Shown: one piece after another, positions 36,573 through 45,219 of the stretch | Layout of the letters: each line of letters begins with the position of its first letter | Numbering within the stretch: the stretch's first letter is position 1 | Assembly: GCF_000429905.1 (NCBI RefSeq) | Contig: NZ_AUCT01000019.1 | Location: 102,193-166,192, forward strand | Length of the DNA stretch: 64,000 nucleotides | Source: Desulfatibacillum aliphaticivorans DSM 15576 | Lineage (GTDB): Bacteria > Desulfobacterota > Desulfobacteria > Desulfobacterales > Desulfatibacillaceae | Direction: 5' to 3' | The notes under the pieces: generated by a model | Told to the model about the DNA's origin: nothing | What the model saw: only the letters and a program-made list of their open reading frames with translations | Databases searched by the model: none | Translations under genes and position numbers: made by a program

Positions 36573-38357
36573 TCAATAATAATACCAAATGGTCTTGTAA
36601 TCGTTCAAATTCTCCCCCCAGGCCTTTAATTTTTGCAGGTAGTCGTAGATGGAGACGTCCGTGTACACGTAGGTATCCGCCAGGGAGAGCTTTTTCTCCC
36701 AGGGATGGAACTCGTAGACTCTGCGGCCGTTGGGGAGGATGGACAACACGCTGTGATGCTGCATGGCCGTAATGTCGTTTTTACCCAGGCCGGGCACGTT
36801 AAAGACCACGCCGTCTGTGCGTACGGTTCCGGGCATGAGGCGGGCTTCTTCGGCGCGCTCCTGGAGGAGCCGGGCCAGGGGCACACGGTAATCCTCGGTT
36901 TCTTCCTTGCCCTTGGTATTGAAGGTGTAATAGGGCGACACGCCGATAAGCGACAACTTGTGGCGCAGGACCGCCGCCTCGAATTTACGGGAATTGAAGG
37001 TGGTGAACACCATCTGGTTTTTCACGGACATGCCCAGGCGGCGGATTTTTTGCACGGCCTCCATGGCGTTGGGCGTAATTTCGTAAGGATGCTCAAAATG
37101 GGTGATCACCGTGATTTCCCGTTTGCCCGGCTCGTGAAAGTGCCCGATGTCCCGGGCCAGGGATTCGGTGATCCGCTGGGGCAGGGTCACGGGAGTGCGG
37201 GTTCCTATGCGGATTCTTTCAATATGCTTGATGCTGGACAGCCGGTACAACAGGTTTTCGATCCGGGAATTGGACAGCAGAAGAGGGTCTCCGCCGGTCA
37301 CCAGAACCTCGCGGATTTCCGGGGTGTCCGCGATCCACTGGATGGCCCGTTCCAATTTTTTCTGGGACAGGGCTGCGGTCTGGGAATACACGTCCTCGAT
37401 CTCCCAGTTGCGTTGGCAATACACGCAAATCTGCGGGCATGTGAGGATGGGTTTTAAAATCACGATCATGGGGTAACGCCGGGTGATCCCCTCGATGGGC
37501 GAGGTGTCGTTTTCCAGCATGAAATCCATGGATGCCTCGGAGCGCTGCCTGGCTTCCCACAATTTTTCGATGTAATTCAACGGCGGGATGACCTGGGCGC
37601 GCACGGCGTAATCCCGCTTCCGGTCCTCCTTTTCGTCCATGAGGGATGCGTAATAGGGCGTGATTCCGAAGGGAATCCGACGCTCCCGGGCCAGGGCGAT
37701 GGCCTGTTTTTCCTCGTCAGTCAGTTGGACCAGGTCGCCCAGGATTTTTTCGTCCCGAATAATATGCTTGACGTGCCACTTCCAATCGTCCCATTCAAAA
37801 CCGGTGGCGTTGAAATATTCCAGGATGCGCTGTTTGTTGCGGTATCGCCTGCGGACGGCGTCTTCATCCAGGCCGCATGGATAATGCTCCATAAACTCTT
37901 CGGCCTTGGCGGCCATGCGGGAAAGGTCAGCGGAGCGCAGCTTGGCCGCGCGCTCTCCGGAGTATTTTATGAAGCTCGGGGCTTTCTCCTTATAGATTCC
38001 CGCTTTGCCTGCCACGCCTCTGAAAAGCGCCTCTACTTCCGCATAAAAGCCCTTTTGAGGCTTGGGCTTAACTTGTTCCGGCCTGTGGATCAAGTCGTCC
38101 AAGTATCCTAAGAAACTGAACCCGGAAAGGCGTTCGCTGCGGGCCGAAATGAGCGACTTAAAGGTTTTTACAGCGTCTGTGACCAAAATCCACTCCAAGG
38201 GAGGGAGTTGCCGGTCGTCTTCAAAGGCGGAAATGAGCATTTGGCTCAAATATCCTCTGATATAGTCCTTCTTATTTTCCAGTGAATCTGTTGACAGTAG
38301 AATGGTTTTTAGTTCCGGTGATATGTCGAGAATGCGTTCCAATCTTTTGTTGCTCAT
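36573..38357 (-). CDS. KamA-family radical SAM aminomutase-like protein
   Basis: 594 aa from ATG 38357 (GAGGTGGG upstream). The radical SAM motif is CPQICVYC (CxxxCxxC), preceded by the KamA-type RYPMIVILKP and followed by VTGGDPLLLSNSRIENLLYRL, as in lysine 2,3-aminomutases. The N-terminal ~200 residues are an extra helical region not found in clostridial KamA (~415 aa). The catalytic domain should bind PLP and SAM, but a classic PLP-lysine motif is not obvious to me, so a non-lysine amino acid or another rearrangement is possible. It is monocistronic. Confidence 0.85.
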   Translation of the reverse strand: MSNKRLERILDISPELKTILLSTDSLENKKDYIRGYLSQMLISAFEDDRQLPPLEWILVTDAVKTFKSLISARSERLSGFSFLGYLDDLIHRPEQVKPKPQKGFYAEVEALFRGVAGKAGIYKEKAPSFIKYSGERAAKLRSADLSRMAAKAEEFMEHYPCGLDEDAVRRRYRNKQRILEYFNATGFEWDDWKWHVKHIIRDEKILGDLVQLTDEEKQAIALARERRIPFGITPYYASLMDEKEDRKRDYAVRAQVIPPLNYIEKLWEARQRSEASMDFMLENDTSPIEGITRRYPMIVILKPILTCPQICVYCQRNWEIEDVYSQTAALSQKKLERAIQWIADTPEIREVLVTGGDPLLLSNSRIENLLYRLSSIKHIERIRIGTRTPVTLPQRITESLARDIGHFHEPGKREITVITHFEHPYEITPNAMEAVQKIRRLGMSVKNQMVFTTFNSRKFEAAVLRHKLSLIGVSPYYTFNTKGKEETEDYRVPLARLLQERAEEARLMPGTVRTDGVVFNVPGLGKNDITAMQHHSVLSILPNGRRVYEFHPWEKKLSLADTYVYTDVSIYDYLQKLKAWGENLNDYKTIWYYY

Positions 38358-38581
38358 GGTCCCACCTCTTTCGGCCGCCCCCATGGCGGCTTTCCCCGTC
38401 TCCAGGCAGACGGTATTGTCAGAAACTGATATTAGTTAGACTCAATAGATACTATACCAGGGGGCGAATTGCAACTTGCCCGAAGCCTGAGAGAGCCGCC
38501 GGAAAAAAATGGGCCTTGTGCAAGAACCAGGGAAACGGTATAGTTCGCTCGGGTTAAAATCCATACATCAGGAGAGAAAAA

Positions 38582-39196
38582 ATGGGCCTGTTATCATCTT
38601 CCGCAGCAGTGACCAGATATCTGGTCAACGGCAAGTTAGAAGACCCGGTTTTGGAAGCCATCAGGAACGGGTTGGAAAAGCGTACAATCATGGAGGCCGG
38701 CTCCGAATCTCAGGAAAAAGCCGTGGGCTGGACCAGCCTGGAGCGGCCGTATCTGCCGGATTTGTCGGGATCTTCCTTTGTGGTGGGGCCGCACATTGTG
38801 TTCAGTCTGCGCATTGACAAAAAGACCCTGCCCTCCAAGGTGGTCAAAATGCAGTGCACTATTGACATGGAAAGGCGCAAGGCCGAAACCGGCCGGGATT
38901 TCTTGTCCAAGGAGGAAAAAAAGCAGATCCGCGAACACGTGGAGCTGGTGCTTTACTCCCGCATACCGGCCACGCCCAACGTCTATGACATCTTGTGGAA
39001 CGTGGAGGAGAACATGCTTTGGCTCTTTTCCACCCAAGGCGCGGTCAAGGAGGAGTTGGAAGCCCTCTTCTTCGAGAGCTTCGGAGTCTCCCTGATCCCC
39101 CTGTTCCCGTTCACCGAAGCGGAGCTGACCTGCGGCCTCGGTGAATCGGACCTGGACCGGCTTTCCACCGTATCCCCTGCATTATTTGTGGAGTGA
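38582..39196 (+). CDS. RdgC-like protein, N-terminal part (split form)
   Basis: 204 aa. It matches the pattern of RdgC, a ring-shaped DNA-binding protein that limits RecA: an aromatic-poor start, GWT near residue 50, LRIDKKTLPSKVVK, then KKQIREHVELVLYSRIP and a SFGVSLIPLFP region. E. coli RdgC is ~300 aa, so this is shorter and lacks the C-terminal third. The next gene begins 3 bases later and may supply the missing part. GGAG precedes the ATG. It is read as a member of the RdgC superfamily, not a proven orthologue. Confidence 0.72.
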   Translation: MGLLSSSAAVTRYLVNGKLEDPVLEAIRNGLEKRTIMEAGSESQEKAVGWTSLERPYLPDLSGSSFVVGPHIVFSLRIDKKTLPSKVVKMQCTIDMERRKAETGRDFLSKEEKKQIREHVELVLYSRIPATPNVYDILWNVEENMLWLFSTQGAVKEELEALFFESFGVSLIPLFPFTEAELTCGLGESDLDRLSTVSPALFVE

Positions 39197-39199
39197 TCT

Positions 39200-39730
39200 A
39201 TGATAGACGTAACAGTTTCTTTTAAAAGATATTCCTTTTTGGGCCTGGAGTTTTTGACCTGGCTTTGGTGGGCCACGGAAGAAGATCCCGAGCAGATCGC
39301 CAAAGCCGCAGGCGAGCCCGCGGTCCTGTACGTAGGCAACCGGATCGTCCTGGAAAAACGCCAGCGCGAAGACGTGGAGCGGGTGACCATCAAGGGCGAC
39401 GCAGCCCAGATGGACGAAGGCGTGCTGGCGTTGAAAAAAGGCGCCCAGGTTAAGGACGTCAATCTGGTCATGGAAATCGGGGACCAGAAATGGACCTTTA
39501 ATCTAAACGGCGAGACCATGGCCTTCAGCACGCTCAAGACCCCGCCCACGGCGCCGGTGCGCGTGGTGGACGAAATGGAAGGGGCTATCATCGAAAAAGC
39601 CGCGCTTTTGGAAAAGCCCATAAACGTGATCCATAATATTTTCAGTCATTTTATAAAAATACGCATTTCCGAAGGGTGGCGGGAAGAGTTATTGAAAGTG
39701 CGTAAATGGATTACGGAATTCCAATCCTGA
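39200..39730 (+). CDS. RdgC-associated protein (candidate second half)
   Basis: 176 aa, beginning with an FLGLEFLTWLWWATEED stretch and continuing as mixed strand/helix with no transmembrane segment. It starts 3 bases after the RdgC-like gene with a GGAG site, so the two are surely co-translated. I infer that the two proteins together replace full-length RdgC or form a complex on DNA. I do not recognise an independent named family, and no catalytic motif is visible. Confidence 0.65.
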   Translation: MIDVTVSFKRYSFLGLEFLTWLWWATEEDPEQIAKAAGEPAVLYVGNRIVLEKRQREDVERVTIKGDAAQMDEGVLALKKGAQVKDVNLVMEIGDQKWTFNLNGETMAFSTLKTPPTAPVRVVDEMEGAIIEKAALLEKPINVIHNIFSHFIKIRISEGWREELLKVRKWITEFQS

Positions 39731-39789
39731 CGCTTTTGCTTTTTTAAGGCCTTAAGTTTTACTGAACCATATTTCCAAGAAAATTTGCT

Positions 39790-40836
39790 ATGAACACCAA
39801 GATTACCCGGATGCTGGGAATCCAATATCCCATCGTCCTATCCGGCATGACCGGAATCAGCACCCCGGAGCTTGTGGCCGCCGTATGCAACGCCGGCGGC
39901 CTGGGCATCCTGGCCACGGGAGACTTGAGCCCGGACAGCCTTCGCGAGTCGATCCGCAAAATCCGCGAACTGACGAACAAACCCTTTGGCGCAAACGTGC
40001 CCCTGCTTATTCCCGGTACGGACGAAAAGGCTCATGTGCTGTTTGAGGAAAAGGTCCCCGTGGTGAACTACTCCCTGGGAAAGGGGGACTGGATTTGCCA
40101 AAAGGTCCATGAATACGGCGGCAAAGCCATTGCCACGGTGGTGAACCTCCGGCACGCCCAGGCGGCGGAGCGGGACGGCGCCGACGCGCTGATCGTCACC
40201 GGTCATGAGGCCGCAGCCCACGGGGGCGAAGCCGCCTCCCTGGTGCTGGTTCCCAGCATCGCCGACTCGGTTAGCATTCCGGTTATCGCGGCCGGGGGAT
40301 TCGGCGACGGACGAGGCCTTGCAGCCGCCCTGGCCCTGGGCGCCGACGCCATCGCCATGGGCACCCGGTTTATGAACACCCTGGAAAGCCCGGTGCATAG
40401 CGCGGTCAAAGAGGTTTCCTGCGTTAAAACCGTGCACGACACCCTGTACTCCGACAAGGTGGACGGCATCCCATGCCGGGTCATGCAATCCAAAGGGGCG
40501 ACGCGCTTGATCAAAGGCCGGTTTATCCTTATCCGGGCTTTGTGGACTTCCCGTGCGGCGGCCAAATCCTACGGCCTCCCCTGGCTCAAGCTGGCCGCCG
40601 GCATCCTGCTTTTGGCCGTTGCCAAGGGAATCGGCAAAGCAGTGGCCCTGGCCCGATTGGCCAACGCCTGGGGCCCCATGCAGCAGGGCATGGAATACGG
40701 CGATACGGAAAACGGCGTGCTGATGCTCGGCCAGGTGACCGGCCTGATAGAAGACACTCCCGCCGTTGCGCAATTGATGGAGCGCATCGTTTCCCAGGCT
40801 CGGGAGTGCTCCGCAGCCCTGGCGGAGAAGGTTTGA
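39790..40836 (+). CDS. Nitronate monooxygenase/FabK-like FMN enzyme
   Basis: 348 aa TIM-barrel. IQYPIVLSGMTGI at the N-terminus, GHEAAAHGG (with the conserved His) and a phosphate-binding AAGGFGDGRGLAAALALGADA segment are typical of 2-nitropropane dioxygenase/FabK-like proteins. These oxidise nitronates with FMN or act as enoyl reductases; in an anaerobe the latter kind of chemistry is more plausible. The ribosome site is weak. It follows the RdgC pair after 59 bases. Confidence 0.88.
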   Translation: MNTKITRMLGIQYPIVLSGMTGISTPELVAAVCNAGGLGILATGDLSPDSLRESIRKIRELTNKPFGANVPLLIPGTDEKAHVLFEEKVPVVNYSLGKGDWICQKVHEYGGKAIATVVNLRHAQAAERDGADALIVTGHEAAAHGGEAASLVLVPSIADSVSIPVIAAGGFGDGRGLAAALALGADAIAMGTRFMNTLESPVHSAVKEVSCVKTVHDTLYSDKVDGIPCRVMQSKGATRLIKGRFILIRALWTSRAAAKSYGLPWLKLAAGILLLAVAKGIGKAVALARLANAWGPMQQGMEYGDTENGVLMLGQVTGLIEDTPAVAQLMERIVSQARECSAALAEKV

Positions 40837-40902
40837 TTATCGGTTTTAATTACCGGAGCCGCTTTTTTTGACGGGGCCTTTCAGGCGGGGCGCCGTTTGG
40901 AA

Positions 40903-41394
40903 TCAGGGTTTTTTCTGCTCTTCCATCATTTTTTCATATAATTCAGGCAAGTGCTTTTTCATGCATTTGTTGCATATGCTATGGCTGAATTGGGCGGAAG
41001 AGTGATCCCCAATATAGGTTTCAATTTTCTGCCAATATCCTTTGTCATTGCGGATATCCTTGCAATACGAGCAGATGGGCAGCAGGCCGCTCAACACCTT
41101 GACTTCCGCCAATGCCTGCTGCAATTCGGAAATCAAACTTTCCTTTTCCTTCTCCACCTTCCGCCGGTTTTCAATCTCTATTCGCAATTCCCTGTTCGCC
41201 TCTTGGAGCTCCTTCGTCCTTTTATCGACCTGTTCCTGCAAGACAAGGTTGCTCTCAAAAAGGGTGTAGGCGTTGCCTGAAGAGTTGATGCTTTTTTCAA
41301 CCCGATCCATGAGCACTTTTTGGATGATTTCCTTTTTTTCGAGCGTGCGCTGCATGGCCTTGATTTGTTCTTCCAACTCTTCGATCCTACTCAT
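40903..41394 (-). CDS. Coiled-coil protein with Cys-rich sensory-kinase tail motif
   Basis: 163 aa. Residues ~1-105 are a long heptad-type coiled coil (from EELEEQIKAMQRTLEKK). The C-terminus holds ICSYCKDIRNDKGYW and HSICNKCMKKH, a two-cysteine-pair motif usually found at the end of PAS-containing kinases and response regulators. No kinase or receiver domain is present. It overlaps the FIST gene by 8 bases with its own GGAGGGG site, so it is co-translated. The Cys pairs may bind zinc or sense redox state. Confidence 0.75.
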   Translation of the reverse strand: MSRIEELEEQIKAMQRTLEKKEIIQKVLMDRVEKSINSSGNAYTLFESNLVLQEQVDKRTKELQEANRELRIEIENRRKVEKEKESLISELQQALAEVKVLSGLLPICSYCKDIRNDKGYWQKIETYIGDHSSAQFSHSICNKCMKKHLPELYEKMMEEQKKP

Positions 41395-42532
41395 CTTCCC
41401 CTCCGATGACTACGCCTACCAGGGTCTGGTTGACATGAACCGAATTGAATTGCTCGCCATAGGTGTTAAAGCCGACAAGGCGGATGTCTTTCATCAGCCT
41501 GGCAAATTGCCCGCCCAGCCCATTGTCCAGGATTTCAAGCCTTCTGAAGGCGCAATCAAAGGCAATGACCAATCGGGGATCGGGGATGATTTTAAGCAGC
41601 CGCCGGATTTCATTTTTTAGATTGGTTATAATGTCAAAACCTTTGGCCAAGGTCAAAACCAGCCCTGCGTCTATGGCGCAATGAAAGGACAGGCTTTTAT
41701 CCGGGTTAACCGATTTAATGGACCGGACCTGCCAGCTGTCAGCTATGCGTATCATAACCGGATTTTGGGAAAACACGGCGGGGCCCAATTCGGAGGCGGG
41801 AATTCCCAATATCCTGGCGTATTCCTCGGCCGCAGGTTCTGCATTGATCTCGCAGACAACCCGTCTGGCCGGATCAGTCCTTGTGACAACCATTTTTTGG
41901 TCCGTGGGCTCCAAATGCTGGGTCTTGAAAACCGCAAAGGGCGCCGTGGTCTCGACAAGGATCAAGACGGCCGCATCGGACATAAATTCGCCGTCAATGC
42001 AAACCTTGGTTTCCTGAAGATTAAAACCGTCGGCGGCGGAGCCCCCGACAATGGAGACGGGCTGAAAAGCAGAGTGGATATACGAAATCACCTGCTCTTC
42101 CAAAAAAGACAGCCCGTCAATCAAAAGCATTCCGAACAGGTTCTTTGGGTCAAACTCATCTGAAAAAACAAGTTCATTTCTCATAGAATCAGCGATCTCG
42201 CGGGCGTCCTGAAGGGTAAAACCGCTGAGACGATGAATTCCGTAAGAGTGTATTTTTAAATGAGCGCCAGCGAAACTGACGGCGACTATTCCCCCTTCAA
42301 CATAACCCTGAGAGGAAATTTCGCCGGCGGTGGTGCACCCCAGCAGCTTGCACGAAAAATTCTTTTTAAGCGCGGACCCAAGGCTGTCCGCGTCGTACTT
42401 TGGGGAGCAAAAAAACAGAACCGTATGCATTCCATGCTGCGCAATTTGATCAAAAAGATCCGCGGCAGCCTCGTTTTCATCCTTTAATAAGGTCACGCCG
42501 GTTTTAACGCCGTTGCGTCTGCTAGTAGCCAT
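41387..42532 (-). CDS. FIST-domain sensory protein
   Basis: 381 aa with a FIST_N domain (LLGCTTAGEISSQGY, SIVGGSAADGF) and a FIST_C domain (DCAFRRLEIL, GFNTYGEQF). FIST proteins are input modules that bind small ligands, possibly amino acids, and pass signals to kinases or cyclases; this one is free-standing. It overlaps the coiled-coil Cys-motif gene, which may be its output or adaptor partner. GAGG lies ~10 bases before the ATG. The adjacent 42533-43010 gap holds the next operon's promoter. Confidence 0.9.
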   Translation of the reverse strand: MATSRRNGVKTGVTLLKDENEAAADLFDQIAQHGMHTVLFFCSPKYDADSLGSALKKNFSCKLLGCTTAGEISSQGYVEGGIVAVSFAGAHLKIHSYGIHRLSGFTLQDAREIADSMRNELVFSDEFDPKNLFGMLLIDGLSFLEEQVISYIHSAFQPVSIVGGSAADGFNLQETKVCIDGEFMSDAAVLILVETTAPFAVFKTQHLEPTDQKMVVTRTDPARRVVCEINAEPAAEEYARILGIPASELGPAVFSQNPVMIRIADSWQVRSIKSVNPDKSLSFHCAIDAGLVLTLAKGFDIITNLKNEIRRLLKIIPDPRLVIAFDCAFRRLEILDNGLGGQFARLMKDIRLVGFNTYGEQFNSVHVNQTLVGVVIGGEDE

Positions 42533-42914
42533 GGAAGTCCAACCTCAAACCATTTATTCCAAACCGCCAATTAGCCGGGGCGCCTTGCCCGGCGGCGCAC
42601 AAAGACGCTTGGCATTTCAAGCAAATTAAGTGGTCTCCGTCCCTCAGGAACCTTCCACTCAACCCCTAAATATGCCAAAGCCCTTTATTTTGTGAAAGGA
42701 AATATTGTTGCGTGAGGCGCTTTCTTCCCTTTCTTGGGGCATTTATTCCGTCAAGTATCAGGCTCTTGAGAGAGAATAGTCATATTTGCCGGAACAATCT
42801 TCAGTCTCCGGCTATCCCTTTTTCGCGAAAACGCGGTGCAAGCCAGGGTTGGGCCGCCAAGGCGCTCGCATCTTTGATTCCGCTGCCCACGTAATGCCCC
42901 TTATGGATGAGGGG

Positions 42915-42962
42915 TTGACAATTCGGCCCCAAGCAACTATCCTTATGATGCAATGTGCATCA
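42915..42962 (+). promoter_or_regulatory. Promoter and autoregulatory operator of the toxin-antitoxin operon
   Basis: TTGACA (42915-42920), 17 bases, then TATCCT (42938-42943). Directly downstream, TGATGCA-ATG-TGCATCA (42946-42962) is a perfect 7-base inverted repeat where an antitoxin dimer could bind and repress. The rest of the 478-base gap 42533-43010 shows no gene. Confidence 0.65.
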
Positions 42963-43010
42963 AAATCGAACATATTGCATCGAGACCTTTTTTTGCAAAA
43001 GGAGGCGGCC

Positions 43011-43409
43011 ATGACCACAAAATCCCTGCGACTCGACGAAAACCTGGTGAATCAAGCTCAGCGCCACGCCAAGGTGGAGCATCGATCCATAAGCGGTCAG
43101 ATGGAATATTGGGCGAAACTGGGAAAGGCTATCGCCTCAAAGATAAACGCCGCCGACGCTTACGCCGTGGCCCAGGGGGTGAAGGGAATCCGTTTGGAAA
43201 CAACGCCAAGCCGACCCATTGACTCCGGCGAAGTGTTTGCCGAGCTTGAGGCTGATAGGGCCGGCGGCTTTTCGGACAAGCCCGTCACCTCCGCCCCCTT
43301 TTATTTTGAGGCCAGCGTCAGCCGTCCCGGCTATCTTGATAGGGTGGACGCCAAGACAGGCGAACGGCAGACAGGCAAGTTTGAAAACGGCAAGTTCGAG
43401 GCTCTCTGA
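43011..43409 (+). CDS. ParD-like antitoxin
   Basis: 132 aa from ATG 43011 (AAAGGAGG upstream; the open frame extends to 42786 without support). The N-terminal ~60 residues (SLRLDENLVNQAQRHA, HRSISGQMEYWAKLG) look like a ribbon-helix-helix DNA-binding antitoxin of the ParD-like family. The C-terminal half is polar and may wrap the toxin. Its stop overlaps the start of the zeta-like gene by one base (TGATG), the usual translational coupling of toxin-antitoxin pairs. Confidence 0.82.
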   Translation: MTTKSLRLDENLVNQAQRHAKVEHRSISGQMEYWAKLGKAIASKINAADAYAVAQGVKGIRLETTPSRPIDSGEVFAELEADRAGGFSDKPVTSAPFYFEASVSRPGYLDRVDAKTGERQTGKFENGKFEAL

Positions 43410-43984
43410 TGGTTGCCGCAAAGCAGCTATGGATTTTGACAGGCGGAAACGGCGCGGGCAAATCCACCTTTTATCATCACTACTTGGCCAAGCGCGGCCT
43501 GCCTTTTATCAACGCAGACCTGATAGCCAAAACAATCGACCCGGACGCCCCGGAAAAGTTGAGCTACGAGGCGGCGACGATTGCAGGCGATATCCGGGCG
43601 GACCTGATCGCCCAAGGCGTTTCCTTTTGCTTTGAAACCGTCTTCTCCCACCCATCCAAAATAGACTTCATCGCCACGGCCAAAGCCAGGGGGTACATGG
43701 TCATCCTGGTATACATCCATTTGTTCGACCCCAGCCTGAACGAGGCCCGCGTGCATCAGCGCGTCCTGGAAGGCGGGCATGATGTGCCTGCGGACAAAAT
43801 CCGCACCCGCATCCCCAGAACCTTGGAGAACGTAAAAACAGCTCTGCCCTTGGTGGACGAAGCCTGGATTTTGGACAATTCCTCAGCAAGCAACCGATTC
43901 CTTCCCATATTCATTATGAAATCCGGCCGCTGTGAAATCAAAACCGACTCCCTGACCGGCTGGGCGTCATATTTGCTTTCTTGA
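43409..43984 (+). CDS. Zeta-type toxin / P-loop kinase
   Basis: 191 aa. Walker A GGNGAGKST (12-20), FINADLIA with the catalytic Asp, FETVFSHPSK and RIPRTLENV follow the zeta-toxin/UDP-GlcNAc kinase pattern. Zeta kinases phosphorylate UDP-N-acetylglucosamine and poison wall synthesis when not neutralised. The pairing with a ParD-like rather than an epsilon antitoxin is a less common combination. It is convergent with the dehydratase-like gene, with one base between the stops. Confidence 0.85.
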   Translation: MVAAKQLWILTGGNGAGKSTFYHHYLAKRGLPFINADLIAKTIDPDAPEKLSYEAATIAGDIRADLIAQGVSFCFETVFSHPSKIDFIATAKARGYMVILVYIHLFDPSLNEARVHQRVLEGGHDVPADKIRTRIPRTLENVKTALPLVDEAWILDNSSASNRFLPIFIMKSGRCEIKTDSLTGWASYLLS

Positions 43985-43985
43985 G

Positions 43986-45140
43986 TCAGGCGTCGTCCTG
44001 GGTGAGATTGGCGATCTTTTCAAAAAAGGCCTGGACCCGGGTTTGAACCTGGCCGGCGCCGCCGCCGTGCATTTCCCGCTCCAGGGTCAGGATGGGAATG
44101 CCCAGGCGTCTGGCTTCGGACTTGAGCAAAAAGGCTTCCCCGCCCCAGAGATCGCAAAACATGAGCTTGTCCGTGATGACCGCATCCACGGAAAAATCCC
44201 GGATGGTTTCCTCAAAATAGTGGCTGCGGGAATAAAAGTCGTTGACCATGCGCGGGCAGGAAAGATGCGTGAGGTATCTCCGGGCGATGGCCGGAACGGG
44301 AGGCAGGTCCTCCTCGATGGGCGTGTGCACGGACCTGGCGCCCAGGCACAGGTTGTCGGCCACGACGACCGCGCCCTGATCCTCGATCAACTGCATGTGG
44401 TCCGCCTCCTCCATGCATCCTCCGGCCATGAACAGGCGCAGATCGCCTGGCTTGGCGACGTTCCTGTCCTGGCAGGCGTCTATCATTTTTTCCAAAAGGC
44501 TGACGGCTTTTTCCACGGGCACGGCGCTCAGCGCCAAGACCAGGCGGATGCTTTCGGCTCCGGTGAGAGGGACTTTTTCCCCTTTGCGCATGGCGAAAAG
44601 CTGGGCCAGGAGGCTGCGCTTTTCGTTATACAGGCAGATGGAGTTATGCAGCTTTTGATCGGTAATTTTCAGGCCGAACGACTCTTCCAGGGCGCGGACC
44701 AGCTTGGACAGTTCGTCCGTGTACCGGTTGAGGGCGGTTTGGGAGATTTTATGGGGCGCGATGAGCATGTGCAAAAAGCCCGGGCCCGCCTGGCGCTCCC
44801 TGTAAAGATCGCGCCAATTGTCGTACATGCGCCGGGAATGGTCGCATCCATTGAAGAAAATCACTCCGTCCAGAAAGTCGAAGTCTCCGCGCACGGCTTT
44901 GTCAAAGCAATGGCGCACGAACGAGCAATTCAAGGCAGAATAGTAAAGATCCCCCTTTTCCGTGCCAAGGCTTTCCACGGTTCTCAGGCGATAAGGGATA
45001 AAGCCCGCGGCATGGAGGATTTCCTCAGGCACGTAGGAGCACAAATATCCCATGATCTTCTGCCCGGCTGAGCGGGCCTCCTTAAGATACGGGTTTTGCG
45101 TTTTCCTGGCTATGAATCGAATTTCGTCAAAAATATCCAT
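43986..45140 (-). CDS. 2-hydroxyacyl-CoA dehydratase / BcrC-like subunit (module 1)
   Basis: 384 aa of the HGD-D family. The three conserved cysteines that hold the active-site 4Fe-4S cluster are seen in GYLCSYVPEE, NGCDHSRRMYDN and LMFCDLWGGE. In this family electrons from an ATP-driven activase reduce the cluster for difficult dehydrations or ring reductions. It belongs to a leftward set with two activases but lacks a second catalytic subunit. It is a clear paralogue of the 51.5 kb gene. The ribosome site is poor. Confidence 0.88.
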   Translation of the reverse strand: MDIFDEIRFIARKTQNPYLKEARSAGQKIMGYLCSYVPEEILHAAGFIPYRLRTVESLGTEKGDLYYSALNCSFVRHCFDKAVRGDFDFLDGVIFFNGCDHSRRMYDNWRDLYRERQAGPGFLHMLIAPHKISQTALNRYTDELSKLVRALEESFGLKITDQKLHNSICLYNEKRSLLAQLFAMRKGEKVPLTGAESIRLVLALSAVPVEKAVSLLEKMIDACQDRNVAKPGDLRLFMAGGCMEEADHMQLIEDQGAVVVADNLCLGARSVHTPIEEDLPPVPAIARRYLTHLSCPRMVNDFYSRSHYFEETIRDFSVDAVITDKLMFCDLWGGEAFLLKSEARRLGIPILTLEREMHGGGAGQVQTRVQAFFEKIANLTQDDA

Positions 45141-45219
45141 TTGTTATTCTACAGTGGGAAAATGCCCGGCAGCCTGCTGCAATTTTTCTTTGTTGCCCCA
45201 TAGATGATCATGGAGGGCG

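Noticed and set aside
42786..43010. Upstream extension of the ParD-like antitoxin
   Set aside because: It would run through the promoter and operator. The strong ribosome site points to ATG 43011.
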